A stretch of 64,000 bases of DNA, taken from NCBI GenBank assembly GCA_016000265.1, contig JAECRL010000005.1, positions 62,001-126,000 of the forward strand. Reading direction: 5' to 3'. A program made the position numbers and the translations under genes. The stretch comes from Burkholderiales bacterium. Lineage in GTDB: Bacteria > Pseudomonadota > Gammaproteobacteria > Burkholderiales > Burkholderiaceae_C. Shown here piece after piece: positions 27,447-38,098 of this stretch; position 1 is the first letter of the stretch; the number at the start of each line of letters is the position of its first letter. The notes beneath the pieces were generated by a model. The model made no database searches. It had not been told where the DNA came from and saw nothing but the letters and a program-made list of their open reading frames with translations.

Positions 27447-28724
27447 ATGGCAGACAAAAAAGGCTCCTCCAGCGAAAAAATCCTCTACTGCTCTTTCTGC
27501 GGGAAGAGTCAGCACGAGGTCAAGAAGCTCATCGCTGGCCCGTCGGTCTTCATCTGCGACGAGTGCATCGAGCTGTGCAACGACATCATCCGTGACGAAG
27601 TCGCGGCCGAGTCCGAGCACGCCCGACCCTCGCGCGGCGACCTGCCCACGCCCGGCGAAATCAAGGCCAGCCTCGACCAGTACGTGATCGGCCAGGACAC
27701 GGCCAAGCGCACGCTGTCGGTGGCCGTGTACAACCACTACAAGCGCCTCAAGCACATGGGCTCCGGCGACGGCAAGAAGTCGGAGGTCGAGCTCTCGAAG
27801 TCCAACATCCTGCTGATCGGCCCCACGGGCTCCGGCAAGACGCTGCTGGCCCAGACCCTGGCCCGCCTGCTCAACGTGCCCTTCGTCATCGCCGACGCCA
27901 CCACGCTGACCGAAGCCGGCTACGTGGGTGAAGACGTCGAGAACATCATCCAGAAGCTGCTGCAGAACTGCAACTACGAGGTGGACAAGGCCCAGCGCGG
28001 CATCGTCTACATCGACGAGATCGACAAGATCTCCCGCAAGTCCGACAACCCCTCCATCACGCGCGACGTGTCGGGTGAGGGCGTGCAGCAGGCCCTGCTC
28101 AAACTCATCGAAGGCACCATGGCTTCGGTGCCCCCTCAGGGCGGCCGCAAGCACCCCAATCAGGACTTCCTGCAGATCGACACGACCAACATCCTGTTCA
28201 TCTGCGGCGGCGCTTTCGACGGCCTGGAAAAAGTCATCCAGAACCGCTCGGTCAAGTCGGGCATCGGTTTCGGTGCCGAAGTCCAGAGCAAGGAAGAGCG
28301 CAAGGTCGGTGAGGTGTTCCGCGAAGTCGAGCCCGAAGACATCATCAAGTTCGGCCTGATCCCCGAGCTGGTTGGCCGCCTGCCGGTCGTCGCCACGCTG
28401 GGTGAGTTGACCGAAGACGCCCTCGTGCGCATCCTGACCGAACCCAAGAATGCCTTGCTCAAGCAGTATCAGCATCTGCTGAGCATGGACGGGGTCGAAC
28501 TCGAGATCCGTCCCGCCGCCTTGGCTGCCATCGCCCGCAAGGCGCTGGCGCGCAAGACCGGTGCCCGCGGGCTGCGCTCCATCCTGGAGCAGGCCTTGCT
28601 GGACACCATGTTCGAACTGCCGACACAGGAGGGAGTGCAGAAAGTCGTGCTGGATGAATCCACCATCGAAGAAAACGCCAAGCCATTGTTGGTGTACCGG
28701 GAACAGGCCAAGGCCAGTGCCTGA
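27447..28724 (+). CDS. clpX: ATP-dependent Clp protease ATP-binding subunit ClpX
   Basis: 425 residues. An N-terminal C4 zinc-binding domain (C-S-F-C-G-K and C-D-E-C, residues about 14-40) recruits adaptors and substrates. The AAA+ module has Walker A G-P-T-G-S-G-K-T and Walker B V-Y-I-D-E-I-D-K. The I-G-F loop that docks on ClpP is visible as S-G-I-G-F-G, and the R-A-R-G-L-R sensor region as K-T-G-A-R-G-L-R-S. Confidence 0.97.
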   Translation: MADKKGSSSEKILYCSFCGKSQHEVKKLIAGPSVFICDECIELCNDIIRDEVAAESEHARPSRGDLPTPGEIKASLDQYVIGQDTAKRTLSVAVYNHYKRLKHMGSGDGKKSEVELSKSNILLIGPTGSGKTLLAQTLARLLNVPFVIADATTLTEAGYVGEDVENIIQKLLQNCNYEVDKAQRGIVYIDEIDKISRKSDNPSITRDVSGEGVQQALLKLIEGTMASVPPQGGRKHPNQDFLQIDTTNILFICGGAFDGLEKVIQNRSVKSGIGFGAEVQSKEERKVGEVFREVEPEDIIKFGLIPELVGRLPVVATLGELTEDALVRILTEPKNALLKQYQHLLSMDGVELEIRPAALAAIARKALARKTGARGLRSILEQALLDTMFELPTQEGVQKVVLDESTIEENAKPLLVYREQAKASA

Positions 28725-28746
28725 GCGCCGTTGAACGCGCTCCGTG

Positions 28747-28799
28747 GGGCACCGCTGAAAACCGTCTCCACAGTGGTTTTCACGGTGCCCTTGTGTTTT
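28747..28799 (+). terminator. Long-stem intrinsic terminator between clpX and lon
   Basis: GGGCACCG pairs with CGGTGCCC and, past a one-base bulge, TGAAAACC pairs with GGTTTTCA, giving a 16-bp stem followed by TTGTGTTTT. It implies separate transcription of lon. Confidence 0.8.
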
Positions 28800-28843
28800 G
28801 TCACTGAGGCCCCACGTGGTCTTCAGAGAAAGTGAGCCCAATC

Positions 28844-31267
<2,424 letters not shown>

Positions 31268-31283
31268 AAAAGCCAGGGTGAGC

Positions 31284-31313
31284 TTGACTCAAGCGCCAAA
31301 AACGCGCTATAGT
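31284..31313 (+). promoter_or_regulatory. Promoter of first tRNA-Gly/Cys unit
   Basis: TTGACT (31284-31289) and TATAGT (31308-31313), spaced 18 nt, lie 17 nt after the lon stop. The downstream sequence TCTTCGCTGATC recurs at the second unit and, in part, before tRNA-His. Confidence 0.75.
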
Positions 31314-31432
31314 TTGGGTCTTCGCTGATCACGCGCCAAACGTGGTCAAGGCAGCAAAGCAGGCGGCAACGCCAGAGCATCTGTCAAAGCGAAGCCTGTC
31401 AAGCGGAAGCGAGCTTCCGGTTTGTCAAAAAT

Positions 31433-31508
31433 GCGGGATTAGCTCAGTTGGTAGAGCGATACCTTGCCAAGGTATAGGTCGAGAGTTCGAGTCTCTTATC
31501 CCGCTCCA
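31433..31508 (+). tRNA. tRNA-Gly (anticodon GCC), copy 1
   Basis: 76 nt with encoded CCA. The acceptor GCGGGAT pairs with ATCCCGC, the anticodon loop carries GCC in CTTGCCAAG, and the T-loop is GTTCGAGTC. It is identical to the copy at 31966-32041. Confidence 0.96.
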
Positions 31509-31515
31509 AATTCCG

Positions 31516-31543
31516 AAGGGAAGCCCATCAGGCTTCCCTTTTT
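31516..31543 (+). terminator. Intrinsic terminator between tRNA-Gly and tRNA-Cys, copy 1
   Basis: AAGGGAAGCC-CATCA-GGCTTCCCTT plus T residues forms a perfect 10-bp stem. A second GC palindrome (31554-31569, CCGCCCCGCGGGGCGG) with TTTT follows. Both lie inside the unit, so tRNA-Cys must rely on read-through, processing before termination, or its own promoter. Confidence 0.75.
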
Positions 31544-31593
31544 ATCTGGTGCGCCGCCCCGCGGGGCGGTTTTGCTGGATACTTCGACTTGCT

Positions 31594-31667
31594 GGCGCGG
31601 TAGCAAAGCGGTTATGCAACGGATTGCAAATCCGTCTAGCCCGGTTCGACTCCGGGCCGCGCCTCCA
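31594..31667 (+). tRNA. tRNA-Cys (anticodon GCA), copy 1
   Basis: 74 nt with encoded CCA. The acceptor GGCGCGG pairs fully with CCGCGCC. The anticodon loop carries GCA in ATTGCAAAT, the T-loop is GTTCGACTC, and the discriminator base is U73 as required for Cys. Confidence 0.95.
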
Positions 31668-31675
31668 GAAAAACG

Positions 31676-31709
31676 AAGCCCCACTTGCGAGAGCAGGTGG
31701 GGCTTTTGT
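31676..31709. terminator. Bidirectional terminator between tRNA-Cys and tRNA-Leu
   Basis: AAGCCCCACTTGC pairs with GCAGGTGGGGCTT around GAGA. T-runs on both strands can end the rightward Gly/Cys transcript and the leftward tRNA-Leu transcript. Confidence 0.8.
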
Positions 31710-31720
31710 TTTGGTGTCCT

Positions 31721-31812
31721 TGGTGCCCCGAGCCGGGGTCGAACCGGCACGCCGCCTTTCAGCGAGCGGCGGATTTTAAGTCCGCTGTGTCTACCGATTT
31801 CACCATCGGGGC
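31721..31812 (-). tRNA. tRNA-Leu (anticodon TAA)
   Basis: 92 nt on the minus strand with encoded CCA. The acceptor GCCCCGA pairs with TCGGGGC. The D-arm GGTGAAATCGGTAGACAC, the anticodon TAA and a long variable arm identify class II tRNA-Leu. It is transcribed against the flanking Gly/Cys units. Confidence 0.94.
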
Positions 31813-31883
31813 ATGGCTTGGCAGTGTACGTCCGGTGATGGCAAGGATGCCTCCGGCGCCGCGTGATGACAACGAACAACATC

Positions 31884-31913
31884 TTGCAGACGGCGTCAAT
31901 TCCGGTGTATAGT
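31884..31913 (+). promoter_or_regulatory. Promoter of second tRNA-Gly/Cys unit
   Basis: TTGCAG (31884-31889) and TATAGT (31908-31913) are spaced 18 nt, exactly 600 bp after the equivalent boxes of the first unit. The downstream leader keeps CTTCGCTGATC, while the rest of the leader differs and is 67 nt shorter. Confidence 0.7.
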
Positions 31914-31965
31914 TGCGTTCTTCGCTGATCGGGGTAATTGCATCGGTCTCGAGCGCATGCAACAT

Positions 31966-32041
31966 GCGGGATTAGCTCAGTTGGTAGAGCGATACCTTGC
32001 CAAGGTATAGGTCGAGAGTTCGAGTCTCTTATCCCGCTCCA
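31966..32041 (+). tRNA. tRNA-Gly (anticodon GCC), copy 2
   Basis: Identical in sequence to the tRNA-Gly at 31433-31508, with encoded CCA. Confidence 0.96.
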
Positions 32042-32048
32042 AATTCCG

Positions 32049-32076
32049 AAGGGAAGCCCATCAGGCTTCCCTTTTT
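32049..32076 (+). terminator. Intrinsic terminator between tRNA-Gly and tRNA-Cys, copy 2
   Basis: The same 10-bp stem and T-run as at 31516-31543, again followed by the CCGCCCC/GGGGCGG palindrome. Confidence 0.75.
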
Positions 32077-32126
32077 ATCTGGTGCGCCGCCCCGCGGGGC
32101 GGTTTTGCTGGATACTTCGACTTGCT

Positions 32127-32200
32127 GGCGCGGTAGCAAAGCGGTTATGCAACGGATTGCAAATCCGTCTAGCCCGGTTCGACTCCGGGTCGCGCCTCCA
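32127..32200 (+). tRNA. tRNA-Cys (anticodon GCA), copy 2
   Basis: It differs from copy 1 only at position 32190 (T for C). This changes the seventh acceptor pair from G-C to G-U, so the gene should remain functional. CCA is encoded. Confidence 0.94.
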
Positions 32201-32203
32201 GAA

Positions 32204-32239
32204 AAAACGCCTCACCTGTCCATGCAGGTGGGGCGTTTT
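32204..32239. terminator. Bidirectional terminator of tRNA-Cys copy 2 and murI
   Basis: AAAACGCC-T-CACCTG pairs with CAGGTG-G-GGCGTTTT. T-runs lie on both strands. It overlaps the murI stop codon and serves the converging transcripts. Confidence 0.8.
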
Positions 32240-33156
32240 GCTTCGCGCTCAGGCAGGGCTTGGGCCTCGGTCTGCAAACCCAGCCACGCTTGAGCCACCC
32301 TCGACAGGTGCCTGGGGTCGCCGCTGCTCCACAGGCGGACGCGGTCGCTTGTGCGTTCTGCTGGGAGGTTGTTGTCGGGCGGGCTCGCGGGTTGGATGCT
32401 TGCATGCCGAGCCGTGATGCGCATCGTCTGCAGGGCCACGGCCTCCGCGGTGTCGATGACGTCGACGTCGCTGCCGAGTGCGGCCTGGAACTGCTCGGCC
32501 ACGAAGGGGTAGTGGGTGCAGCCCAGCACCACGGTGTCCACCTTGGCTTCGCGCAGGGGGGCGGCGAAGCGTTGCACCATGTCGCGAACGTCGGGGGATT
32601 GGAGGTCGCCCGATTCGATGGCCTTGGCCAGGCCTGGGCAGGCCTGAAGCGTCAATTGAGCGCCGGCGGCGTGGCGTTCCACGAGGTGGCGAAACTTCAG
32701 GCTGCTCAAGGTGCCCGGGGTGGCCAGCACGCCGATGCGACCGTGACGCGAGCGGGCCACCGCGGGTTTGACGCCTGGCTCCACGCCGATCACGGGCACG
32801 TCGCCGCAGCGCTGGCGCAGGCTGGAGACCGCCGCTGCGGTGGCGGTGTTGCAGGCCACGACGATGGCGTCCACGCCTTGTGCCATCAGGAAGTCGCTGA
32901 TGTGGGCGGCGCGTGCCACGATGTGGCTGTCTTCGCGCTCCCCATAGGGTGCGTGCCCCGAGTCGGCGACGTAGAGCAATTCTGCCTCGGGCAGGTGGGC
33001 GCGCAGGGCCTTGAGGACCGACAGCCCACCGAGCCCGGAGTCAAACACGCCGATGCGCACGCCCGCGCCGTCGTGGCGTTCGGGGTGCGGCGCTTTCGCG
33101 GGCGTGGTGTCGGCTTGGGGCGCGTGCGATGGCTGGGTGTTGGGGGCAGGGCGCAT
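32212..33156 (-). CDS. murI: Glutamate racemase
   Basis: About 314 residues. It begins I-G-V-F-D-S-G-L-G-G-L-S-V and holds the two catalytic cysteines in V-A-C-N-T-A-T-A and L-G-C-T-H-Y-P. It makes D-glutamate for peptidoglycan. I chose ATG 33156; the frame is open to 33312, but that region carries the rightward etfB promoter. The N-terminal 30 residues before the domain are Pro/Ala/His-rich and not conserved. The C-terminal tail of about 50 residues is also variable. Confidence 0.93.
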   Translation of the reverse strand: MRPAPNTQPSHAPQADTTPAKAPHPERHDGAGVRIGVFDSGLGGLSVLKALRAHLPEAELLYVADSGHAPYGEREDSHIVARAAHISDFLMAQGVDAIVVACNTATAAAVSSLRQRCGDVPVIGVEPGVKPAVARSRHGRIGVLATPGTLSSLKFRHLVERHAAGAQLTLQACPGLAKAIESGDLQSPDVRDMVQRFAAPLREAKVDTVVLGCTHYPFVAEQFQAALGSDVDVIDTAEAVALQTMRITARHASIQPASPPDNNLPAERTSDRVRLWSSGDPRHLSRVAQAWLGLQTEAQALPEREAKRPTCMDR

Positions 33157-33244
33157 GGGCGATCTGGCTGCGGGTGGGCGGCTGTCGGGTGGAGTGGGTG
33201 CAACCGCCGTCGCGCAATTGTCCCGCGTTCGAATGCCGTTCGCG

Positions 33245-33273
33245 TTCAAAATCAAAGAAAGTCGCTGTAGAAT
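33245..33273 (+). promoter_or_regulatory. Probable etfBA promoter
   Basis: TTCAAA (33245-33250) and TAGAAT (33268-33273), spaced 17 nt, lie about 70 nt before the etfB start. The -10 box is good and the -35 is weak. Confidence 0.5.
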
Positions 33274-33341
33274 CGAACGATCGTGCTTTTTAACGCGCGG
33301 CATTTCAATCAACTCTTCCTCATGACGCAGGAGAACAACGC

Positions 33342-34091
33342 ATGAAGGCTCTCGTTCCGGTCAAGCGGGTTGTGGACTACAACGTGAAAGTTCGCGTGAA
33401 GTCCGACGGCTCTGGTGTCGACATCGCCAACGTCAAGATGTCCATGAACCCCTTCGACGAAATCGCCGTCGAAGAGGCCACCCGACTGAAGGAAAAGGGC
33501 ATCGTCACGGAGATCATCGCCGTCTCCATCGGCCCGGCCCAATGCCAGGAAACCCTGCGCACCGCCATGGCCATCGGTGCCGACCGCGGCATCCTGGTTG
33601 AAACCGACGCCGAGGTGCAGCCCCTGGCCGTCGCCAAGGTGCTCAAGGCGCTGATCGACAAGGAACAGCCCCAGCTGATCATCCTGGGCAAGCAAGCCAT
33701 CGACGACGACAGCAACCAGACCGGCCAGATGCTGGCTGCGCTGGCTGACCTGCCCCAAGGCACCTTCGCCTCCAAGGTGGAAGTCGCTGGTGGCAAGGTC
33801 AACGTGACGCGTGAAGTCGACGGCGGCCTGGAAACCGTGTCGCTGAGCCTGCCGGCCGTGATCACGACCGACCTGCGCCTCAACGAGCCGCGCTACGTCA
33901 CGCTGCCCAACATCATGAAGGCCAAGAAGAAGCCCCTGGACACGGTCAAGCCGGCCGACCTGGGCGTGGACGTGGCCCCGCGCATCAAGACGCTGAGCGT
34001 CGCCGAGCCTGCCAAGCGCTCGGCCGGCATCAAGGTGGCCGATGTGGCCACCCTGGTGGACAAGCTCAAGAACGTCGCCAAAGTGATCTGA
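33342..34091 (+). CDS. etfB: Electron transfer flavoprotein beta subunit
   Basis: 249 residues, starting [18 protein letters not shown]. The beta-ETF signature region is [10 protein letters not shown], and the AMP-binding part contains L-G-K-Q-A-I-D-D-D. It partners EtfA to carry electrons from acyl-CoA dehydrogenases to ETF-quinone oxidoreductase. A GAGGAGATAA-like ribosome site and 11 bp separate it from etfA. Confidence 0.96.
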   Translation: MKALVPVKRVVDYNVKVRVKSDGSGVDIANVKMSMNPFDEIAVEEATRLKEKGIVTEIIAVSIGPAQCQETLRTAMAIGADRGILVETDAEVQPLAVAKVLKALIDKEQPQLIILGKQAIDDDSNQTGQMLAALADLPQGTFASKVEVAGGKVNVTREVDGGLETVSLSLPAVITTDLRLNEPRYVTLPNIMKAKKKPLDTVKPADLGVDVAPRIKTLSVAEPAKRSAGIKVADVATLVDKLKNVAKVI

Positions 34092-34102
34092 GGAGATAAC
34101 CC

Positions 34103-35032
34103 ATGACCGTTCTCGTCATTGCTGAACACGACAACAACAGCATCAAGGGCGCGACCCTGAACGTCGTCACGGCCGCCAAGGCCATCGGTGGCGATGTGCA
34201 CGTGCTGGTGGCCGGTGCCAACGCTGGCGCCGCTGCCGCTGCCGCCGCGCAAATCGCGGGCGTGGCCAAGGTGCTGCACGCCGACGCTGCTGCCTTCGCT
34301 GACTCCCTGGCTGAAAACGTGGCCGCTCAGGTCCTGGCCGTGGCCTCCAGCTACAGCCACATCCTGTTCCCCGCCACCGCTTCGGGCAAGAACGTGGCCC
34401 CCCGCGTGGCCGCCAAGCTGGACGTCGCCCAGGTGTCGGAAATCACCAAGGTGATCTCGGCCGACACGTTCGAGCGCCCCATCTACGCTGGCAACGCCAT
34501 CGCCACCGTGCAATCGGCCGACGCCATCAAGGTGCTGACCGTTCGCTCGACCGCCTTCGACGCCGCCGCCACCGGTGGCTCCGCCGCCGTGGAAACGCTG
34601 GCTGCCGTGGGTGACTCCGGTAAGTCGTCGTTCGTGGGTCGCGAAGTGACCAAGTCCGAGCGCCCCGAGCTGGCCGGTGCCAAGATCGTGGTCTCGGGTG
34701 GCCGTGCCCTGGGTTCTGCCGACAAGTTCAACGAAGTCCTGCCCCCGCTGGCCGACAAGCTGGGCGCCGCGCTCGGTGCCTCGCGCGCCGCCGTGGACGC
34801 TGGCTACGCCCCCAACGACTGGCAAGTGGGCCAGACCGGCAAGATCGTCGCTCCCCAGCTGTACGTGGCCGTCGGCATCTCCGGTGCCATCCAGCACCTG
34901 GCCGGCATGAAGGACTCCAAGGTCATCGTCGCCATCAACAAGGACCCGGAAGCCCCGATCTTCCAGGTGGCCGATTTCGGCCTGGAAGCCGACCTGTTCA
35001 CGGCCGTGCCGGAACTCGTCAAGGCCCTGTGA
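34103..35032 (+). CDS. etfA: Electron transfer flavoprotein alpha subunit
   Basis: 309 residues. The FAD-binding C-terminal domain carries the alpha-ETF signature [17 protein letters not shown], followed by [13 protein letters not shown]. It forms a heterodimer with EtfB, encoded immediately upstream. A terminator follows. Confidence 0.96.
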   Translation: MTVLVIAEHDNNSIKGATLNVVTAAKAIGGDVHVLVAGANAGAAAAAAAQIAGVAKVLHADAAAFADSLAENVAAQVLAVASSYSHILFPATASGKNVAPRVAAKLDVAQVSEITKVISADTFERPIYAGNAIATVQSADAIKVLTVRSTAFDAAATGGSAAVETLAAVGDSGKSSFVGREVTKSERPELAGAKIVVSGGRALGSADKFNEVLPPLADKLGAALGASRAAVDAGYAPNDWQVGQTGKIVAPQLYVAVGISGAIQHLAGMKDSKVIVAINKDPEAPIFQVADFGLEADLFTAVPELVKAL

Positions 35033-35087
35033 TGACATCACGCGGGTGACGCAGGCAGATCACCGTGTCTGACTGAGCACCTCAAAC

Positions 35088-35116
35088 GGGGCGTCTTTCG
35101 AGGCGCCCCTTTTTTC
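35088..35116 (+). terminator. Intrinsic terminator after etfA
   Basis: A GGGGCG/CGCCCC stem is followed by seven T residues. It separates etfBA from the acyl-CoA dehydrogenase gene, which starts about 45 nt later. Confidence 0.8.
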
Positions 35117-35162
35117 CGTCTGAAGTCTCCGATGTTTAAAACGGAGACAAGTGGAGTGAAAC

Positions 35163-36968
35163 ATGGCATTCAACGCACCCGTCAAGGATCAGCTGTTCTG
35201 CATGAAGGAGCTGGCCGGCATCGACAAGATCGCCCAGATCCCCGGCTTCGAAGACGCCGGTTATGAAACCGCCCAGGCCGTTCTGGAAGAGTCCGCCAAG
35301 TTCAACGAGGGCGTGGTTGCCCCCTTGAACTGGTCGGGTGACCAGGACCACGGTTCGTGGGACAACGGCGTCGTGCGCGCCTCCAAGGGCTTCAAGGAAG
35401 CCTACGCCGCGCTGGCCGAAGGTGGCTGGCAAGGCCTGGGTCAGCCCGTCGAGTACGGCGGCCAGGGCCTGCCCAAGATCATCGGTGCCGCCTGCGTTGA
35501 GCAGACCATGGCCGCCAACCTGAGCTTCTCGCTGTGCTCCATCCTGACCGGTGGCGCCATCGAGGCCCTGCTGACCGCCGGCAGCGACGAGCTCAAGACC
35601 CGCTACATCCCCAACATGGTCTCCGGCAAGTGGACGGGCACCATGAACCTGACCGAGCCGCAAGCTGGCTCCGACCTGGCCCTGGTGCGCTCCAAGGCCG
35701 TCAAGCAAGCCGATGGCACCTACCGCATCAGCGGCCAGAAGATCTTCATCACCTACGGTGAGCACGACATGACGGAGAACATCGTTCACCTCGTGCTGGC
35801 GCGCACGCCTGACGCACCCGAAGGCGTCAAGGGCATTTCGCTGTTCGTGGTGCCGAAGTTCCTGGTCAATGCCGACGGTTCGCTGGGCAAGCGCAACGAC
35901 GTGTACTGCGCTTCCATCGAAGAAAAGCTGGGCATCAAGGCCTCGCCGACCGCCGTGCTGGTCTATGGCGACGACAAGGGTGACGTGGGTGCTGGCGCCA
36001 TCGGCTACCTGGTCGGGGAAGAGAACCGCGGCCTCGAGTACATGTTCATCATGATGAACGCCGCCCGCTATGACGTGGGCCTGCAAGGCCTGGGCGTGTC
36101 CGAGCGCGCTTACCAACACGCCGTGGCTTACGCCCGCGACCGCGTGCAGTCGCGTCCGGTGGATGGCTCGGCCAAGGAGTCGGTGGCGATCATCCACCAC
36201 CCGGACGTCAAGCGCATGCTGCTGACGATGCGTGCCCTGATCGAAGGTGAACGCGCCATGGCCCTGGTCGGCGCTGCAGCCTATGACACCGCTCACCACC
36301 ACCCAGATGCGGCCGTGGCCAAGCAGGCCCAGGCCTTCTACGAGTTCCTGGTGCCGCTGATCAAGGGGTTCTCGACCGAGAACTCGGTGGAGGTGACCTC
36401 GCTGGGCGTGCAGGTGCACGGTGGCATGGGCTTCATCGAAGAAACCGGTGCGGCGCAGTACTACCGCGATTCGCGCATCCTGCCGATCTACGAAGGCACG
36501 ACGGCCATCCAGGCCAACGACCTGGTCGGTCGCAAGACCTCGCGTGACGGCGGTGCCCTGGCCAAGGCCATCGCGTCCCAGATCGCCGACACCGAAGGCC
36601 AACTGCTCGCTCGCCCCAGCGCAGCGGGTCAGAAGCTGGCCAAGCAGTTGAAGGCCGCACGCGAGTCTTTCCTGCAGGTGGTGGATTTCGTGGTTGCCAA
36701 CGTCAAGACCAACCCCAACGCCGTGTTCGCTGGCTCCGTGCCTTACCTGATGCTGGCTGGCAACCTGGTGTCTGGCTGGCAGATGGCTCGCGCCCTGATC
36801 GTGGCCGAAGACAAGCTGGCCGCGGGTGAAGAGGTGGAGTTCATGACCGCCAAGATCGCCACCGCGCGCTTCTACGGGGATCACATCCTGGCCCGCGTGG
36901 CTTCGCTGCGCGACACCATCCTGGAAGGTGGCGACAGCGTGTCTGCCATGCCGCTGGAAGCGTTCTGA
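35163..36968 (+). CDS. Acyl-CoA dehydrogenase, long form (about 600 residues)
   Basis: 601 residues, longer than the 380-residue classical enzymes. It belongs to the branch with an extra N-terminal segment and a C-terminal extension, which includes DmdC-like and very-long-chain-type bacterial enzymes. Motifs: M-N-L-T-E-P-Q-A-G-S-D-L, G-Q-K-I-F-I-T-Y-G-E-H-D, and Q-V-H-G-G-M-G-F-I-E-E. The substrate chain is not clear. It sits 130 bp after etfA and passes electrons to ETF. A GGAG site precedes the ATG. Confidence 0.93.
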   Translation: MAFNAPVKDQLFCMKELAGIDKIAQIPGFEDAGYETAQAVLEESAKFNEGVVAPLNWSGDQDHGSWDNGVVRASKGFKEAYAALAEGGWQGLGQPVEYGGQGLPKIIGAACVEQTMAANLSFSLCSILTGGAIEALLTAGSDELKTRYIPNMVSGKWTGTMNLTEPQAGSDLALVRSKAVKQADGTYRISGQKIFITYGEHDMTENIVHLVLARTPDAPEGVKGISLFVVPKFLVNADGSLGKRNDVYCASIEEKLGIKASPTAVLVYGDDKGDVGAGAIGYLVGEENRGLEYMFIMMNAARYDVGLQGLGVSERAYQHAVAYARDRVQSRPVDGSAKESVAIIHHPDVKRMLLTMRALIEGERAMALVGAAAYDTAHHHPDAAVAKQAQAFYEFLVPLIKGFSTENSVEVTSLGVQVHGGMGFIEETGAAQYYRDSRILPIYEGTTAIQANDLVGRKTSRDGGALAKAIASQIADTEGQLLARPSAAGQKLAKQLKAARESFLQVVDFVVANVKTNPNAVFAGSVPYLMLAGNLVSGWQMARALIVAEDKLAAGEEVEFMTAKIATARFYGDHILARVASLRDTILEGGDSVSAMPLEAF

Positions 36969-37026
36969 TCACCTCGCAGCTTTGATCGCCACACCCTGAT
37001 GAGCCATCGGGGTGGCGCGTGAAGTC

Positions 37027-37069
37027 GGGCACCTCATGCCAGCGAAAGCCGGTGGAGGTGCCCTTTTTT
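37027..37069 (+). terminator. Intrinsic terminator after acyl-CoA dehydrogenase
   Basis: GGGCACCTC pairs with GAGGTGCCC across a 19-nt loop and is followed by six T residues. Confidence 0.8.
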
Positions 37070-37123
37070 CTGGGCTCACACGATCGGTTCATCCACTTTT
37101 GACTCGCCCCTTGAGGAGACCCC

Positions 37124-38089
37124 ATGGCCTTGCCTGAAGCGCTCAAACGCGTTCCTTTCCCTGTCATCGCTTCGCCGATGTTCATCATCAGCACGCCCAA
37201 GCTGGTCATCGCCCAGTGCAAGGCGGGGGTGGTGGGCTCGATGCCCGCCTTGAACGCGCGCCCGGCCGCCCAGCTCGACGAGTGGTTGGCCGAGATCACC
37301 GAGGCGCTGGATGCGCACAACCGCGCCAACCCGCAGCAGCCTGCCGCGCCGTTCGCCATCAACCAGATCGTGCACAAGAGCAACGACCGCCTTGAGCACG
37401 ACCTGGAGATGTGCGTCAAGTACAAGGTGCCGATCATCATCACCTCGCTGGGCGCGCGCGAGGACGTCAATCAGGCGGTTCACGGCTACGGCGGTGTCGT
37501 GATGCACGACATCATCAACAACAAGTTTGCGCACAAGGCCATCGAGAAGGGCGCTGACGGCCTGATCGCCGTGGCGGCCGGTGCGGGAGGGCATGCCGGC
37601 ACGACCAGTGCATTCGCGCTGGTGCAGGAAATCCGGGAGTGGTTCGAGGGGCCGCTGGCGCTGTCGGGCTCGATCGCCAATGGCCGCTCGATCCTCGCAG
37701 CGCGCGCGATGGGGGCGGACTTTGCCTACATCGGCTCCGCCTTCATCGCCACCGAAGAGGCCCGTGCGGTGGAAGCCTACAAGCAGATGATCGTCGACAG
37801 CAGCAGCGCTGACATCGTCTATTCAAGCAAGTTCACGGGGGTGCATGGCAACTACCTGCGGCCCTCGATCGTGAACGCCGGGCTGGACCCAGATGCCCTC
37901 GGGCATGGTGACCCGAGTCAGATGAGCTTCGGCAGCAAGGACGCGGGCGAAGCCAAGGCCTGGAAGGACATCTGGGGTTGCGGCCAGGGCATCGGTGCCA
38001 TCAAGCAGGTGGTGCCCACGGCCGAGCTGGTGGCGCGCCTGAAGGCCGAGTATGCGGCCGCGCGTGAACAGCTCTGCCAGGGAGGCTGA
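37124..38089 (+). CDS. Nitronate monooxygenase family FMN enzyme
   Basis: 321 residues, a TIM-barrel FMN protein of the NMO/2-nitropropane dioxygenase family. Key stretches are P-V-I-A-S-P-M-F-I-I-S at the N-terminus, the flavin-binding A-A-G-A-G-G-H-A-G, and S-G-S-I-A-N-G-R-S and I-G-S-A-F-I-A-T-E-E for phosphate binding. It oxidises alkyl nitronates, or acts as an enoyl reductase-like enzyme in related members. The neighbouring fatty-acid oxidation genes suggest a linked role, which is an inference. Confidence 0.88.
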   Translation: MALPEALKRVPFPVIASPMFIISTPKLVIAQCKAGVVGSMPALNARPAAQLDEWLAEITEALDAHNRANPQQPAAPFAINQIVHKSNDRLEHDLEMCVKYKVPIIITSLGAREDVNQAVHGYGGVVMHDIINNKFAHKAIEKGADGLIAVAAGAGGHAGTTSAFALVQEIREWFEGPLALSGSIANGRSILAARAMGADFAYIGSAFIATEEARAVEAYKQMIVDSSSADIVYSSKFTGVHGNYLRPSIVNAGLDPDALGHGDPSQMSFGSKDAGEAKAWKDIWGCGQGIGAIKQVVPTAELVARLKAEYAAAREQLCQGG

Positions 38090-38098
38090 GGGGAGGGT

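Larger units (their letters stand above)
31431..31673 (+). repeat. Direct repeat copy 1: tRNA-Gly-terminator-tRNA-Cys unit
   Basis: 243 bp identical to 31964-32206 except one base (C31657 versus T32190). It covers both tRNAs and all the sequence between them, including two hairpins. The near-perfect identity of non-tRNA sequence points to recent duplication or gene conversion. Confidence 0.95.
31964..32206 (+). repeat. Direct repeat copy 2: tRNA-Gly-terminator-tRNA-Cys unit
   Basis: The second copy of the 243-bp unit at 31431-31673, offset by 533 bp, with a single difference at the base of the tRNA-Cys acceptor stem. Confidence 0.95.

Noticed and set aside
31342..31838. Plus-strand ORFs across the tRNA cluster
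   Set aside because: They read through tRNA-Gly and tRNA-Cys genes and their terminators, so they are artefacts.
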